Source: Piper betle
Taxonomy: Eukaryota; Streptophyta; Magnoliopsida; Piperales; Piperaceae
Direction of reading: 5' to 3'
Length of the DNA stretch: 64,000 bases
Assembly (NCBI GenBank): GCA_033002965.1
Contig: JAURVB010014082.1
Coordinates: 124,001-188,000, forward strand
Shown here: piece after piece, positions 50,589-62,380 of the stretch
Position numbering within the stretch: the first letter of the stretch is position 1
How the letters are laid out: each line of letters opens with the position of its first letter
Program-made: the position numbers and the translations under genes
Notes under the pieces: generated by a model
Databases searched by the model: none
What the model was told of the DNA's origin: nothing
Seen by the model: the letters and a program-made list of their open reading frames with translations, nothing else

Positions 50589-51914
50589 TTTTATCTGATT
50601 ATTCTGATGGGATCTGTGAAAGGACAAAGCAAGTGTACTTTTGTCTTGCAGTTCAGAGCCTCCACGCTATTGAACTATGAAATTAGGAGTGGGAGACCGA
50701 ATTTCGGTGTTCTGTTTGGATTCATATTCCTGGGCAAAGTCCCCAGCTTGAGAATTAGTTTGGATTTACTTCATTGAGGATCATATGATTTATTGACACG
50801 AAATTTCCGGCACTTGTTGAGGCTTGTGTGCAAAGTAAAATTATGTTGGTCGTGTAAGCTGGCAGGGGAAATGACAGATGCTCTTTTTTGTGGGAGTAGT
50901 AATATATGGTTGCTGGAGGAATAATTCATTGGCTGGGTTGTATAAAATGTCAGACGGGGATATGATCGGTTCGTTCCCCCTGGCTTGGTATCTTTATTTG
51001 TATGCTGTAACTAAACTGGTAGGAGCAGGGTTTTGTAGGAACGAAGAATGTAAAAAGCAGATGTGCAACAGAATGCGTTAGTTTAGCTGTTTCATTGACT
51101 ATAGTTCATTATCAGATAGATGCATCTTCTGGTCTTTTGGGAATGCATGCATGGGATCTATGTCGCTTGGCGTTTTGCTAGTTGATCATTCTTACATAGT
51201 CTTGGGCAATTATCGCAATTTGAAATTAGTTGGGTTGTTTGAAATAAAGCTGGGGAAAGGAGTGATTATTTCTTATTGCGTATTGTTAACGCCCCCCAAG
51301 GGAAGAATTGCAGATCGATGGGGAATAATTGCCTACAGCTGTGGTCCGAAATGATTCCACAAAGGGGGTCCATGGGGCTTGTAAAAAAAGTATTGATTCC
51401 CACAAGGGGTATGACAATGGTGAAGCATATGCCATATCTGTGATGACTTGCATAAATCTAAGCTTAGTAACGAGGTACAATGTTAAGCGTGAAGGTTATT
51501 TTTTCCTTTGAATCTAGGATTCATGCAAATTCTGATCGGTGGAAGTCGCCAGCAATTTATTATTTTTCTCACGACAACTGTGCACACCCACCCACCACTG
51601 ATGCTCTCCAACCTTATCAAGGAAGAAGAGAGACATGAAAGTTCGCCCATGAAAAAAATCATATCGTTTGCTCGAGGAAGGTTTTTAGTAATTTTAATCA
51701 TGCTAAGCATATTCGTGTCAAGTTGACTTGATGATTGGGACCCTTTGACTTTTGCTGGCGATAAAATAATGATTTGGTTTAAATTGAAGGCAAAACAATT
51801 TAGTTTGCCTTACAACTTAACGTGAACTAATAGATAAACTATTTATTTTGGCTTATAATAACCCCAATAAAACTTGAAGACAAACTAGCCAAAACAAAGA
51901 CACAACTCCTTATC
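50589..51914. other. 3' UTR of the bromodomain gene and spacer
   Basis: No further gene seen. Short open frames lack motifs. Confidence 0.4.
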
Positions 51915-52165
51915 TACTCTTATTAAAAGACAAATTCAAAGTTTTAGTTTAGTAAAAAAGTAAGAAATTTAATTAATTAAAATATATTAAAAAATAAAAT
52001 TAAATTATTATAGTCTATCTTTTCAAATAAAATTAAAATTTATTGGGTATCTTTAATAACCAAAATCTATTTTATTATTCTACGAAAAATTATATATAAA
52101 ATTAAAATCTATTTTAAAAATAAATATCTTACGTAATACCTAATTATAACCCTAATCTAGCATCG
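51915..52165 (+). mobile_element. Helitron-like fragment, copy E
   Basis: Starts 'ctcttattaaaagacaaattcaa' and retains the family's 3' half ('attatagtctatct', 'ttctacgaaaaattatatataaaatt'). Heavily decayed, with no terminal hairpin. Confidence 0.3.
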
Positions 52166-52417
52166 TCCACCCCAGAAACTACTGATCACGGATTTAGGAC
52201 GACTCTAATGAGGAAGGATGCCCAATTTAAGGACATAATTAATAATTTTAAAAAACCATATATATATATATATTATTTTTATTCCCGCGCGGGAGTTGGA
52301 CTATATACCCCCCCAACGGTCGGACCACCCACACGCCGCACGATCTCGGACCCGACGGCGGCGCCGTCCATATCTCCGGCAGCTCTCCGGCGACCCCGGG
52401 CCTTCTCCCCTCCGTTT

Positions 52418-55400
52418 ATGCTCCGGCGCTGGGATGGGGATGAAGCCTCCGGCGGCGAAGAAGACTCGGAGGAGGAGGAGGAAGAAGAACCCCCTCCCCC
52501 GCCCTCCGACTCCTCCTCCAACACTACTAACCGAGAGCCCGCCCCACTCGATTCCGCCGGTGACGGCGACGGCGACTGCGGATCGTCGGTTGCGATCGCG
52601 CCGATGGGGGAGGGCGGCGAGGGGGATGATGCGCTGTTCGAGGTCGTGGGGAGTCCGAAAGGGGCGAGCTTTCGGAAGCAGAAGGCGGTGGCGGTGTCGG
52701 CGGGGATGGTTTCCAACTTTTTGGGGAAGGATTATGTGGTGGGTCATGGTAGGAAAGGGAGCGCCGGGGTGGAGGAGAAGGTAAAGATCAAGGGTGTGGC
52801 GGGGTTGACCAAGGATGAGGCGGAGCAGTTCCTCAGTTCTGTGCTTGGGGATGATTCCGATCTTCACTTGGGCATCGTCAGAGATGTGCTATGTAGGTTA
52901 CTTCTCGTTTTGATGGTTTTTTTGTTGTATGTTGTTTGCAGTTGGTGATTGAAATATGTGTTTGTTTTTATACAGGGCGTTTGGCTGCAATAGAGAATTT
53001 TGTATAAAATTTTTAGATAATTTTGTCACAATTTTTGTTTTGTTACAATTGTAAAAAAATGACAGAGGTGACAAAATTATGTTTGCCAGGGGAGGGGGAG
53101 GGGGAGAGGGATGAGCATTAGAAAATAATAAATAGGGGTGGATCTTTTTTTTTCTAACGTTTTGTGATGCTTTCCGGAAATAAGCTCTACTACTATATAT
53201 TTTTGCCAACGTTTTTTGCCAAATATTATTGCTTTATATTATAGCAATAAATGAACACAAAAAAAACAACGAAACGCCCAGTAATTGTAGACCAGTAATC
53301 CACCTACCAGAGCTAGGAATTTCATTGTTTCTTTTATTGAGTTGCTGCCTTGGGCATGAGTTTGCGTGAACTGCTGAGCATGTTGAAGATGTGTATACTA
53401 ACTACTACATGAACTTGACCTGCCTTTGTGATCTGCATGTTTATGCCATGTTTGAACTTGCAGAATTTCTTTGATTATGCCTTTTTACTGGCCATTTTGG
53501 AATTTTAAGATTCTAGCCTTTGAGAACATGAGCCAAATGCTGTTGTATTTGACGATGAAAAGTTCTGCTTAGTTTTGACTTGGGAACTGCATGGAGCCGG
53601 GCAGATTATGGTTGTTGGGATGATGGCGAGGAAGTTTTTAATTGGATGTCTCCAAAAAACATAGTTGGAAGCAAAACACTGCTTTCCCAAAAGTAAAGTT
53701 TTAGTTTTAACTTGGAAGATGCGTGATGTACCTTAGTGAGCTTCTTATTCTCATCGACAATCGCTTATGTGTTTTAAATCGATTGAATTTTATGAAATTC
53801 TTCTTCTTTGTCATCCACCGGCTCCCAAAGAAGTATGGTCGGAGTGGTGAATTTAATGAAATAAAGTAACAATTTTAATGTGCTCCTCATGGAAATGGAG
53901 TTTATATTATCCAAAATTTTCAATCTGTCATATTGTATCTGTCAGGCATTTGTTATTTTTCACGTTTATTTACCAGTTCTCTGTATTTTGAAAACAAACT
54001 TATTTTTATTACTTTGTATGTCAAGGTGACAAGATGCTCTCTTTATTACTTTTATTCATATGCATGAGTAAGAAGGCTGCTTTCTTTTAAAGACACTCAT
54101 ATAAATCCAATACTTACTTGTGCAGGCCAGTTTGGCGGTGATGTTGAAAAGGTAATGTTTCTAGTTCATCTATGTTTATGGAAGGGAGCTGTCTTTCTTT
54201 CTTCTTCTTTATCTTTTCTTTTTTTGTTTTTCTGCCGAGCATTTCGTCAATCTGCATGCGTGTGAACCCTGCTAACATGGTTTGTAAAATAAAAGATAAA
54301 ATGAAAGAAGACACGCATCTTTTTGGCTTTGGTAAGAGTAGTTTGTATTTCATTAAAGATTGATGCCGCCACTAAGTTCACAGGTATTACAACTCAAAGA
54401 AAATAACGATCCTTTGGAACCAAGAAGGGAATCTCGGCTTCAGGGAGATAATCAGCAAACAAATAAGAAGTAAATTAAAGTAGAAGAAGGCAATTCACAA
54501 TTGAGAGGCGAAATTGTTTATTCATTCATTCTAAGTCTGTAAAGAACCGACAACGCTAACTTTGGCATAAAGAGGTTAACTTTGCCCCTAACAGAAAATT
54601 CTCTCAATAAAATAAAGATAATGTCAAGTAATATTTTCCTAAAACAAACTCAGTAACATAGAGTAGAACGTGACCAGATTCATTCTAATAGCATACTCAA
54701 ACTAATCAACTAATATGATAAGACTTCATAGAAGATAGCCTAAGATAACAAAAATAAACTAAAATATATCTGCTGATGACGATCTGCAGATTAGATCAAT
54801 TAGGTCTCCTTGGAACCTTGTTCTGCTTCTTCTCCTTTCATACACCACATCAAACTTAGGGTGGTCCACCTGCTTGAAGTAATCATCTTCAATCTCTTCT
54901 ATCTGTGTTGTATATGACGAACTTGGATGCATTGCATCATTGACTAAGGTATCTGCATGCATCTTTTGAGTGAAATTAGTTTTTTTGTAACAGCCATATG
55001 ATGCACCTAAACGTTAGAAAATTTTCTTTACCTTCTTTTTATGCAATTTTCTTCTTTGGATCCGTTAGTTGTATAACTGACTTTTAATTGATTTTCCAGT
55101 CTCTTGATTACTTGCTTGAGTTATCGGCATCTTCTCATAGCAAGGACAGTGGTTCGTGTAGTTCCAGTGAAATTGATAGATATGACTTAGGCTTCCTTCT
55201 CGATCAATCATATGATGATGTTGTCAAGGATTTTATGAGCAAATGCCAGGTGTTCTGCAGCTCTCTTTTTTATTTTTTTTATTTTTTATTTTTTATTTGT
55301 AAATAAGATTATTGATTAGCCAATATGTTGACTGATGAGTTCCTGTTCTACAAGTACTGTTTCTTGTGCAGATTTTTAATTTTTTGTTTCACCTGAGTGT

Positions 55401-57927
55401 TTATGAAGAAATACATATGTAAAAAGCAAAATTCAGTAGAACTTTGTGCTCAGGTCAGTGAAAAGCAGATGATATTTCATGTCTCCAAAGTAGAATCACG
55501 TAAGGAATCAGACGTCCTAGTCTATGATTGCAGGTGACAACCCATAATATTTTTTTGTGAAAATATTTGGTTTTGTGAACTTTGTGCTTAATTAGTATGT
55601 TATTTTATGAAAATCAGTCTAGATGTCAAATGTGGGTGATTGAGTGGTAAAAGCTGGGTGAATTTCCACAGTGCTAAATAGTTGTTGATGAAAGTATTCA
55701 GCCGTGCTAATATTCCATATTCTGAGGTTTGAGGCAATTAAAACAACACTATGCAGTATAGGATGTTTCAAATGGAATTACCCTTATGTCAGGCAGCCAT
55801 GGCAAAAGATGGCATTATTGTGGATCTCAGAGGAAGAACCTTCTTAACACGATCGAGGTCTATTCCTGCCAGAAGAAGAGTGTTGTGACCAACTTTTGTT
55901 TACAAATGAGTCTCATTTGCTACATTATTCTTGTGATTTGTCGGACAAAACTGCAATTAGTTAAATTCAGTCTATATTTTCTTCTACGAGTCTTTAGATG
56001 GGGCAATCATGGCGTTGTAATTCACGACCTGGGTTATTTATGCCTGCGACACTATTGTTCTCTCTTTCATTGATGTGTGCATGTCCTCTGAGTTTTACAT
56101 GGAGATTGATATGTCCTTTGAGTTCTCAATGGAGATTGATGTCTGTTCACCTGACTAATTGAATGGGCATTGTTCTCCTGCAAATGGAAGGTCAAGAAGA
56201 TGACTAGCTTGCAACCAGATTTAGAAGAAGATGAAAAAAATATCCTTTAAATGGATTTTTTTTATTGCACTGATTTTTTTTTATGCTTCATGCAACAATT
56301 GCAGTACTTCCGCTAATCAGGAAAATCATATGTTTGTTGTTGGAGCAGGGATGGTCCATCACCACAATCAAATGCTACAAAAGCTGATCTTCGGATGAAT
56401 GTATCAGAATGGCTGTTTAATTTTCCTAAAAGTGCGGAGCATATTCCTAAGTATATGGATTGGAAGAAAGTCATTAGTAACATGGAGTCACGAAGAGATC
56501 CATGGAAATCCTGTCCAGATGGGGTCACAACAGTTGGCCAGATTGATGGACATGATAATTGTCTTCCCAGGCTTTCCCTTTCAAAAGAAAACTCTGCTTC
56601 TCAACATTGCTGTACGATAACTGAAGATGGTTTCTTTACTTGAGCTTGTCTTGCGCTTAATTTTTATTGTACTTTCACCTTTAAATTATAGTTAATAAAG
56701 ACAATGAGTACCAAATTCTTCGGGCGCCTGCAAGACAACATTGGGATGCAATGAAGTCTTTGTATCAAAAGGTGTGATTATCTTTTGACTAAAGTTCTTG
56801 GTTCATTGACAAATTAAAATACTCGCATCTTTGATTAATGGAAAAGTGTGTCTTGTATTGTAATGGCGGCGGCGGCCTATTCAAGGGGACAGCGGGATTA
56901 TGCAGCTTACCTCTCTGAGCAAGTATATTTTTTACCTTTGTTAGAGAATGACTCTCTGTTTTGAAAAAACATATTTGGCATAAATAAATAACCATGTGTA
57001 GTGGTTTTTCATTTGTCTGTATTATATTATTTTTCAGGGGAGGATGTACCAAAAAAGGCACGTGAGGAAGATGAAAGAGCTAGCCAGAAAATTTTTCAAG
57101 CCAGGTCTGCTATTTTACCAGCTTTGATGAATTTACCTCGGTTTATCTGGAAGTATGAAGGAAAGTGCACTTTAACTGCAGAAACAAGAAAATACAAAAC
57201 ATTGTGACAATTGATTTACATGGCCAACATGTGGAGGAAGCAAAGGATTTATTGAAGCTGTCGTCTTTATTCTTGCGCTCGCATTTCCTGTAAGCATTTC
57301 AAACGAAATGGCTTTCTTCTGTAGCTTTTCACTTTATAATATTATTGTATTCTTCTACTGCTGCTGCTTTTCCAGCTATACAATATCTGAATGTTATAAC
57401 GGGTTGTGGAGCGCATGGTGCTGGGAAGGGTAAATTAAAGCAGGCGGTAAGTAGTTAATCCATCTTTTCATTAGATTTTGCCAATAAAATTTACATTTTA
57501 GCATTTGTAGGAGTTAATTTGAAATGAGTTGCCACGCATCGTTTCTGGTCTTTGATGATATATCCTTTAAAGATCAAATATAATTGTAAATGGCATCTGC
57601 GTACGTCCAGTTTGTTGTCTCTCTGTATATTCTCTCTTTGTTTAAAATGTTAGCGTGTTTAGGTTTTACTCCATAAATATTATACTTGTTTACATGTATA
57701 CACAACACTCCATGTTATCTGCGAATGGAGGAAATTATCAGTTGGTGATTTTGTTTCTCAAGAAGAACTAATTCACTTTTTTTATTTTTACATTTATCCA
57801 ATAGGTGATTGGCCTGTTGAAGAGTGAAGGTATTGAGTGGAGAGAAGAGAACAGAGGTTCCATATTCATTAAACTTGATGGTAGAAAGGAGTTTAACTTT
57901 CTAAACCCGGAATTTGATTCAGCATAG
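52418..57927 (+). CDS. DUF1771/SMR-domain protein, with frame and splice anomalies
   Basis: Plant Smr (small MutS-related) domain protein of the At5g58720 type; Smr domains are nucleases or nucleic-acid binders. Exons: 52418-52892, 54126-54151, 55100-55249, 55454-55533, 56349 to 56611 (or 56629), 56692-56771, 56866-56922, 57038-57104, 57182-57289, 57376-57446 and 57805-57927. An early block reads VSAGMVSNFLGKDYV then EAEQFLSSVLGDD, VRDVLCQFGGDVEKSLDYLL. DUF1771: RQHWDAMKSLYQKAAAAYSR and GQRDYAAYLSEQ. SMR: NIVTIDLHGQHVEEAKDLL, VITGCGAHGAGKGKLKQAV and GIEWREENRGSIFIKLDG. Problems: exon 7 (56866) is preceded by TG, not AG; one A is missing in A6 at 57051-57056; and exon 9 to exon 10 phases disagree by one. 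The N-terminus is unsure: the frame at 52440 (MGMKPPAAKKTRRRRRKK) resembles relatives' basic starts better than the frame used. Confidence 0.8.
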
Positions 57928-58120
57928 CCAGGACCTTACTTTTTGAGGGATTTGAAGGAGAAAGCTTCACCTCCCCTCTGTGGTCAGGCCATTTAAGTGT
58001 AACCTTGTAACATATTTGTATTTTTGTTCATACCTTCATATGCTCGTCGCCAACCCCATTTCCTGCTGTAATCATAGATGTCGGGGCTGGTCGGCTGGGA
58101 TGCTTCTTGGGTTCTTTTGT

Positions 58121-58170
58121 TAATGTAAATTAATGTAAATTAATGTAAATTAATGTAAATTAATGTAAAT
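58121..58170. repeat. Five tandem copies of TAATGTAAAT
   Basis: A perfect 10-bp unit repeated five times, about 190 bp past the stop of the SMR gene, near its likely 3' end of transcription. The remaining 58171-60360 is AT-rich spacer with no gene seen. Confidence 0.95.
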
Positions 58171-60359
58171 TGCTCTAACATTTATCGTCAATGGGTCTCT
58201 TTACTTGGTATTTATGAACTTTCGATAATTAATTGATTGACTTAATCTACAATTTAGTTTTTAGTTTTTAGGTTGAGAAGCCTTAATATAAATATCTCAT
58301 ATATATGGGATTATCAAAAATATCTCTTAAGAATTATCATTAGCTTAGCTGTTGAGTTAACATTGAATAATAATAATATTATTATTATAAGTTGAAGGGA
58401 ATGTTGAAATAGGAGTTGAAGATGTTCCGTGGAATTATGATAACAAAATAATCTTTGCTTATTAAAAGCAAATCTTAAATAACACAAGTCAATCAGACAA
58501 TTGGGCTTGTGAATTTAAGCCCAACTACAACTCGATGAGAAGTTAAGCCCATCAAAGGGGCAACCAATCAAATGTTAACCCCATGTTTATAGAAAAGTAA
58601 GATATTTCAACACAGCTTATTATTATATTCTTTCCTCAATAAAGCTATATGTGACTGTACTTTTGATTGGGAAGTTAATATAAATAATTATTATATTAAT
58701 TTTATTTTTCTATATTAAATTAAAATAATTCAATCTTTTTGTGTATCTTTCATGGGTGGACTTAGAATTATTATGGTTTGAATTATGGAGTGAAAATAGA
58801 ATTTGATGAACTTAGAACTATGAATTATGATGATGAACTGGATGTTTTGTGTGGTGGAATTTCTGATTTGGTGTGTCTTAAATGTTAAAGAATGGCCTGG
58901 TATGTGGCCAGATGAGCACAATTTCATCCTCTGAGAAGATCAGGTGAAGGATAGCTTTCCCACAATTTAGTTCCTGGTTATGGTAGAGGTATTGCTCTCA
59001 GCTACTCTTCCTTCCCTTATCCATGCTTGGTGATAAAATTGTAGTAGTAGAAGTGGTGGGTGGAACTTATTGAAAGAATTGGTTACATTGAAGATTTTAG
59101 TATGTCTCCTAAGAGCCGTTTGGAATGGACAATGGGACTGTTAATCTAATTTCAAATGAATTACAACTAGTTCTCCTGTTGGAAGAAAGAGCTCATCATA
59201 CCAGATCAACAAGATCGGAGTAGCAAGTTTATTCCTACGGATTCAAATGTGTTTTTCCATCTACCTATTGAGTTTTTTTTTTGATGATTTGAGATAATAA
59301 TGGATCGTATGATTTATTTAATGAGGGTTATCTATAAATTAATTTCAGCTTATCTTTAATAGTGGTCGTATATGGCACTGTATCCTGTCTAATATTATTA
59401 ATAAACGATCATGAATCACTCTTTTACAGACATGGGTAGGAAGATATTTACAAACATTTGATGGGTAGTCTTTGATGGTTCTGGAATTTCAGCTGGGTTC
59501 CCAAATAATATGGTATCACCACTGACGTCTGTTATTTGGGATTTGGTTATGTTACCCTGCGATTTCATGAACACCTTCGACTCCTATCGTTAGGTATATT
59601 TTTTTAACTATGCCTGTCATATATTATTTTTTATATGAATAGTTTGTTTGGCTGTCTTTGATGGGTTCACTGTAGTTGAGCTTAAATTCACAAAGCCCAA
59701 CGGTACCACCCACTGTTATTTAGTATTATTTCGGATCTGGTTCTATTAAGATCTGTTTGAATAGTGAGAACATTAAAAAAATGAATATAGAAAAGGAAAA
59801 AATAAAATAAAATAAAAATAATTTTCTTGTTATATCCTCTTGTGTGTTTGTTGATAAAGAAAAGAAAATTTGTATGATATCATTTTCACTTTCTCTTATT
59901 TTCTTGAGTTGTTTTTTTTGTAAAAACTCGGTGGTAGAGAGGTTTTTATCGATGGGGTAAAATAAATTTCCTTTTTAATATTTTCTAGCAAATTAAACAA
60001 GTAAAGCTTATCGTACATTTTTTTCTCTCTTTCTCACACAGTTCATACAAAAAATATATATATTAACATGCCACGAATGAGGAAGGTGAGAGGGTTAAAA
60101 TATATACGGAGGAAGAATGGGTAGAAAATTTGCCCCTAACAAACATGAAACCCACCATATACCTTTCATAAAACTGCCTTTCGTAATTTTAACCATGCTA
60201 AGCTGCAAATTCATTTCATGTTTTGTTAAGATAAGATATAGAAATGCTGTTTTTTTTCTTTTTATTTCTCTGGTATAACCGATCAAACCAAACAGATTTT
60301 AACGGAGGTGCGAAGAAGAAAACAAAGAAACAAGCTTATTGTCACAGGCCTGATTCAAG

Positions 60360-62190
60360 GACTTAAAATTTTTTGATCATAACCATTCCGTACGGCATAT
60401 TCTCACCACGAGAACACCAGCCTAACACCAAATATGCAACTTTGAAGAAACTACGGAAGCCTACACGCCAACACCAACCTGTGTTCGGCCAAACCCCGAG
60501 GTTGCTGCCTTCAACCCCTCGCTCGATCACAACATGTTTATACTGCACCAAACACCAACACAACACTTCTAGCTACTGACACGCCTTGCCGATAGGTTAT
60601 TCCAGAAGTCAAACAGCACCACACGCTACACTGCTGGATCGCCCAACCAGCAATTACGCATCTTGGGTTCGTGTCGTCTGCCCTTGTTTGTCTCAGCACC
60701 AATTCCCGCAACTGGTTGCCTTGTAAACTTCAACTGTGACCTAGGATACAGAAGTTCCCTGTCTAAATGCCAACCAACAAGCAAAATACAGATTACAGGA
60801 AAACGCTTCCCAACCTTATATCATTCAACTGATCATAAGGATTTTACAAGCACTCGAACTCTTTTCTCAAGCACTTGCTCGGCTTGTGGACAACCCCCAT
60901 AGCCTCGCCCCAATGTACCCACAAATACAAAGGCGCACACCGAATTACTCCCTGAGTAACTCTACCCTGATTGCCAACACAAGCAACCTAACAACATGTA
61001 CCTGGTTTCCAGCAAGCCGAAGCGCTCACCACGAACACTGGCTGCAGCAACTCCACGCTTCTTTCTCACCAGTCGTACCACGCTGCTTTCCTCACAAAGG
61101 AACATGCCTGGAATCCCAAGAACTCTCCTCCTCACCGGACTCGATTCCTCTCTTGATCCACTCCCACGTCTTTCCTTTCTGATATGGTGATCCTCTTCCT
61201 TGATCCACCCATCTGGTGATCTTCTCTCTGATCCACCCACCTGGTGATCTTCCTTGATCCACCTGATCTCTTTTTTCAGCATAACCCCATGCATATATGC
61301 ACGCCCCTCCTATTTCAGATAACTCTGGATCCAGCATCTCTATCCACAAAGATCTGCAAATCTCACCGTATCTAGCAACCTAGCACCACACCACGTCCAG
61401 GTTCACCCTCATGGCCTTGTGGTTATCTTCAGAAGTTAGTTGCAGACTTGGATCATATCTTCCACCAAGATATGCCCCAGTAACATCCATGAAGCTTCCT
61501 CACAAACCCCTTGGCTGCACTGCTGGTCAGCCCATCTCGCCCACCGGCTCGACCCCAACAACGTCCAGACATGATTCAACCTCCCTAAGCAATCCACCGA
61601 ACACATGCTGGCAACAGTCCACCACTATTGTCCTGCACCAATCCTGCTGCTCATGCATACCCACGCGCTCGCGCGCTCGTGTGCCTGCGTGCCTGCGCAG
61701 CAGCGCGCCTATTGCTCACTCACGCGCACACCTGCAGGCACGACTGCACGCTCGCCTGCTACAATGCTCGGTACTGTTTTCCAACACAATACTGCTATTT
61801 TGCTCGATACTAGCGGCTGCTCGGCATGTTGTGCTACACACTTGGCTCGGTAGCCTGCTCAATCCGTGGTTGCACCACAACCTCAATCTGTCGACCCAAA
61901 CAACGATCAACAGTAACTTGAGGTTTCTCGACCTGGACTCGGCCACATACTCGATACACCAAATACCGACCCATGTGCCAACACAATTACTGTAACTCGA
62001 CGCCATGCTCGGTTACTCGGCAGCCTCGTACACCTCGGTTTGTAACATGCAACTAAATATAGGTTAGCCTCGGCATATTATTTCTACTACTCGGATAGCA
62101 ACCACTACCCCCTCATAGACGCGAAAAACCTAGGGATAACACCCAAACCCTAATTCCTGACAACACCCATAAATCATGGCCGTAACACCT
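60360..62190 (-). mobile_element. G-poor block, possibly LTR-retrotransposon-derived
   Basis: About 1.8 kb with strong strand asymmetry (C-rich and G-poor on the plus strand), unlike anything else in the window. Read on the minus strand its right part contains TGTCAGGAATTAGGG-type and TGTTACGGCC starts and a TATA-like CTATATTTAG, reminiscent of an LTR. I found no matching second LTR, primer-binding site, target duplication or gag/pol coding, so the class is a guess. Confidence 0.3.
61185..61268. repeat. Imperfect ~31-bp tandem repeat, about three units
   Basis: Unit of the form TTGATCCACCCA-YCTGGTGATCTTC repeated with small length differences inside the G-poor block. Confidence 0.7.
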
Positions 62191-62380
62191 ATCATCCCCT
62201 ACATGAATTGAATAAATTCTGAGAACGCGGCCGAGCGTCCCCACCTTCGATGTTGTTCCTCACATACAATGATGATAGCTACGTACAAGTGGTTACAAAT
62301 ACGTAGCCACCCATGCAATATGCGAATGCCTTCTTCTTCCTCTTCCTCCTCCTCCTCCTACCCCTCAAGCGGTACCGGGC

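Noticed and set aside
45963..57927. Calling the bromodomain and SMR genes pseudogenes
   Set aside because: Breaks are single-base changes at short runs, splice sites are mostly intact and no nonsense changes are present outside the shifted stretches. A consensus error explains more with less.
61411..61995. 194-codon open frame in the G-poor block
   Set aside because: Composition bias (few G, so few stop codons on this strand) explains it. The peptide is low-complexity and shows no domain.
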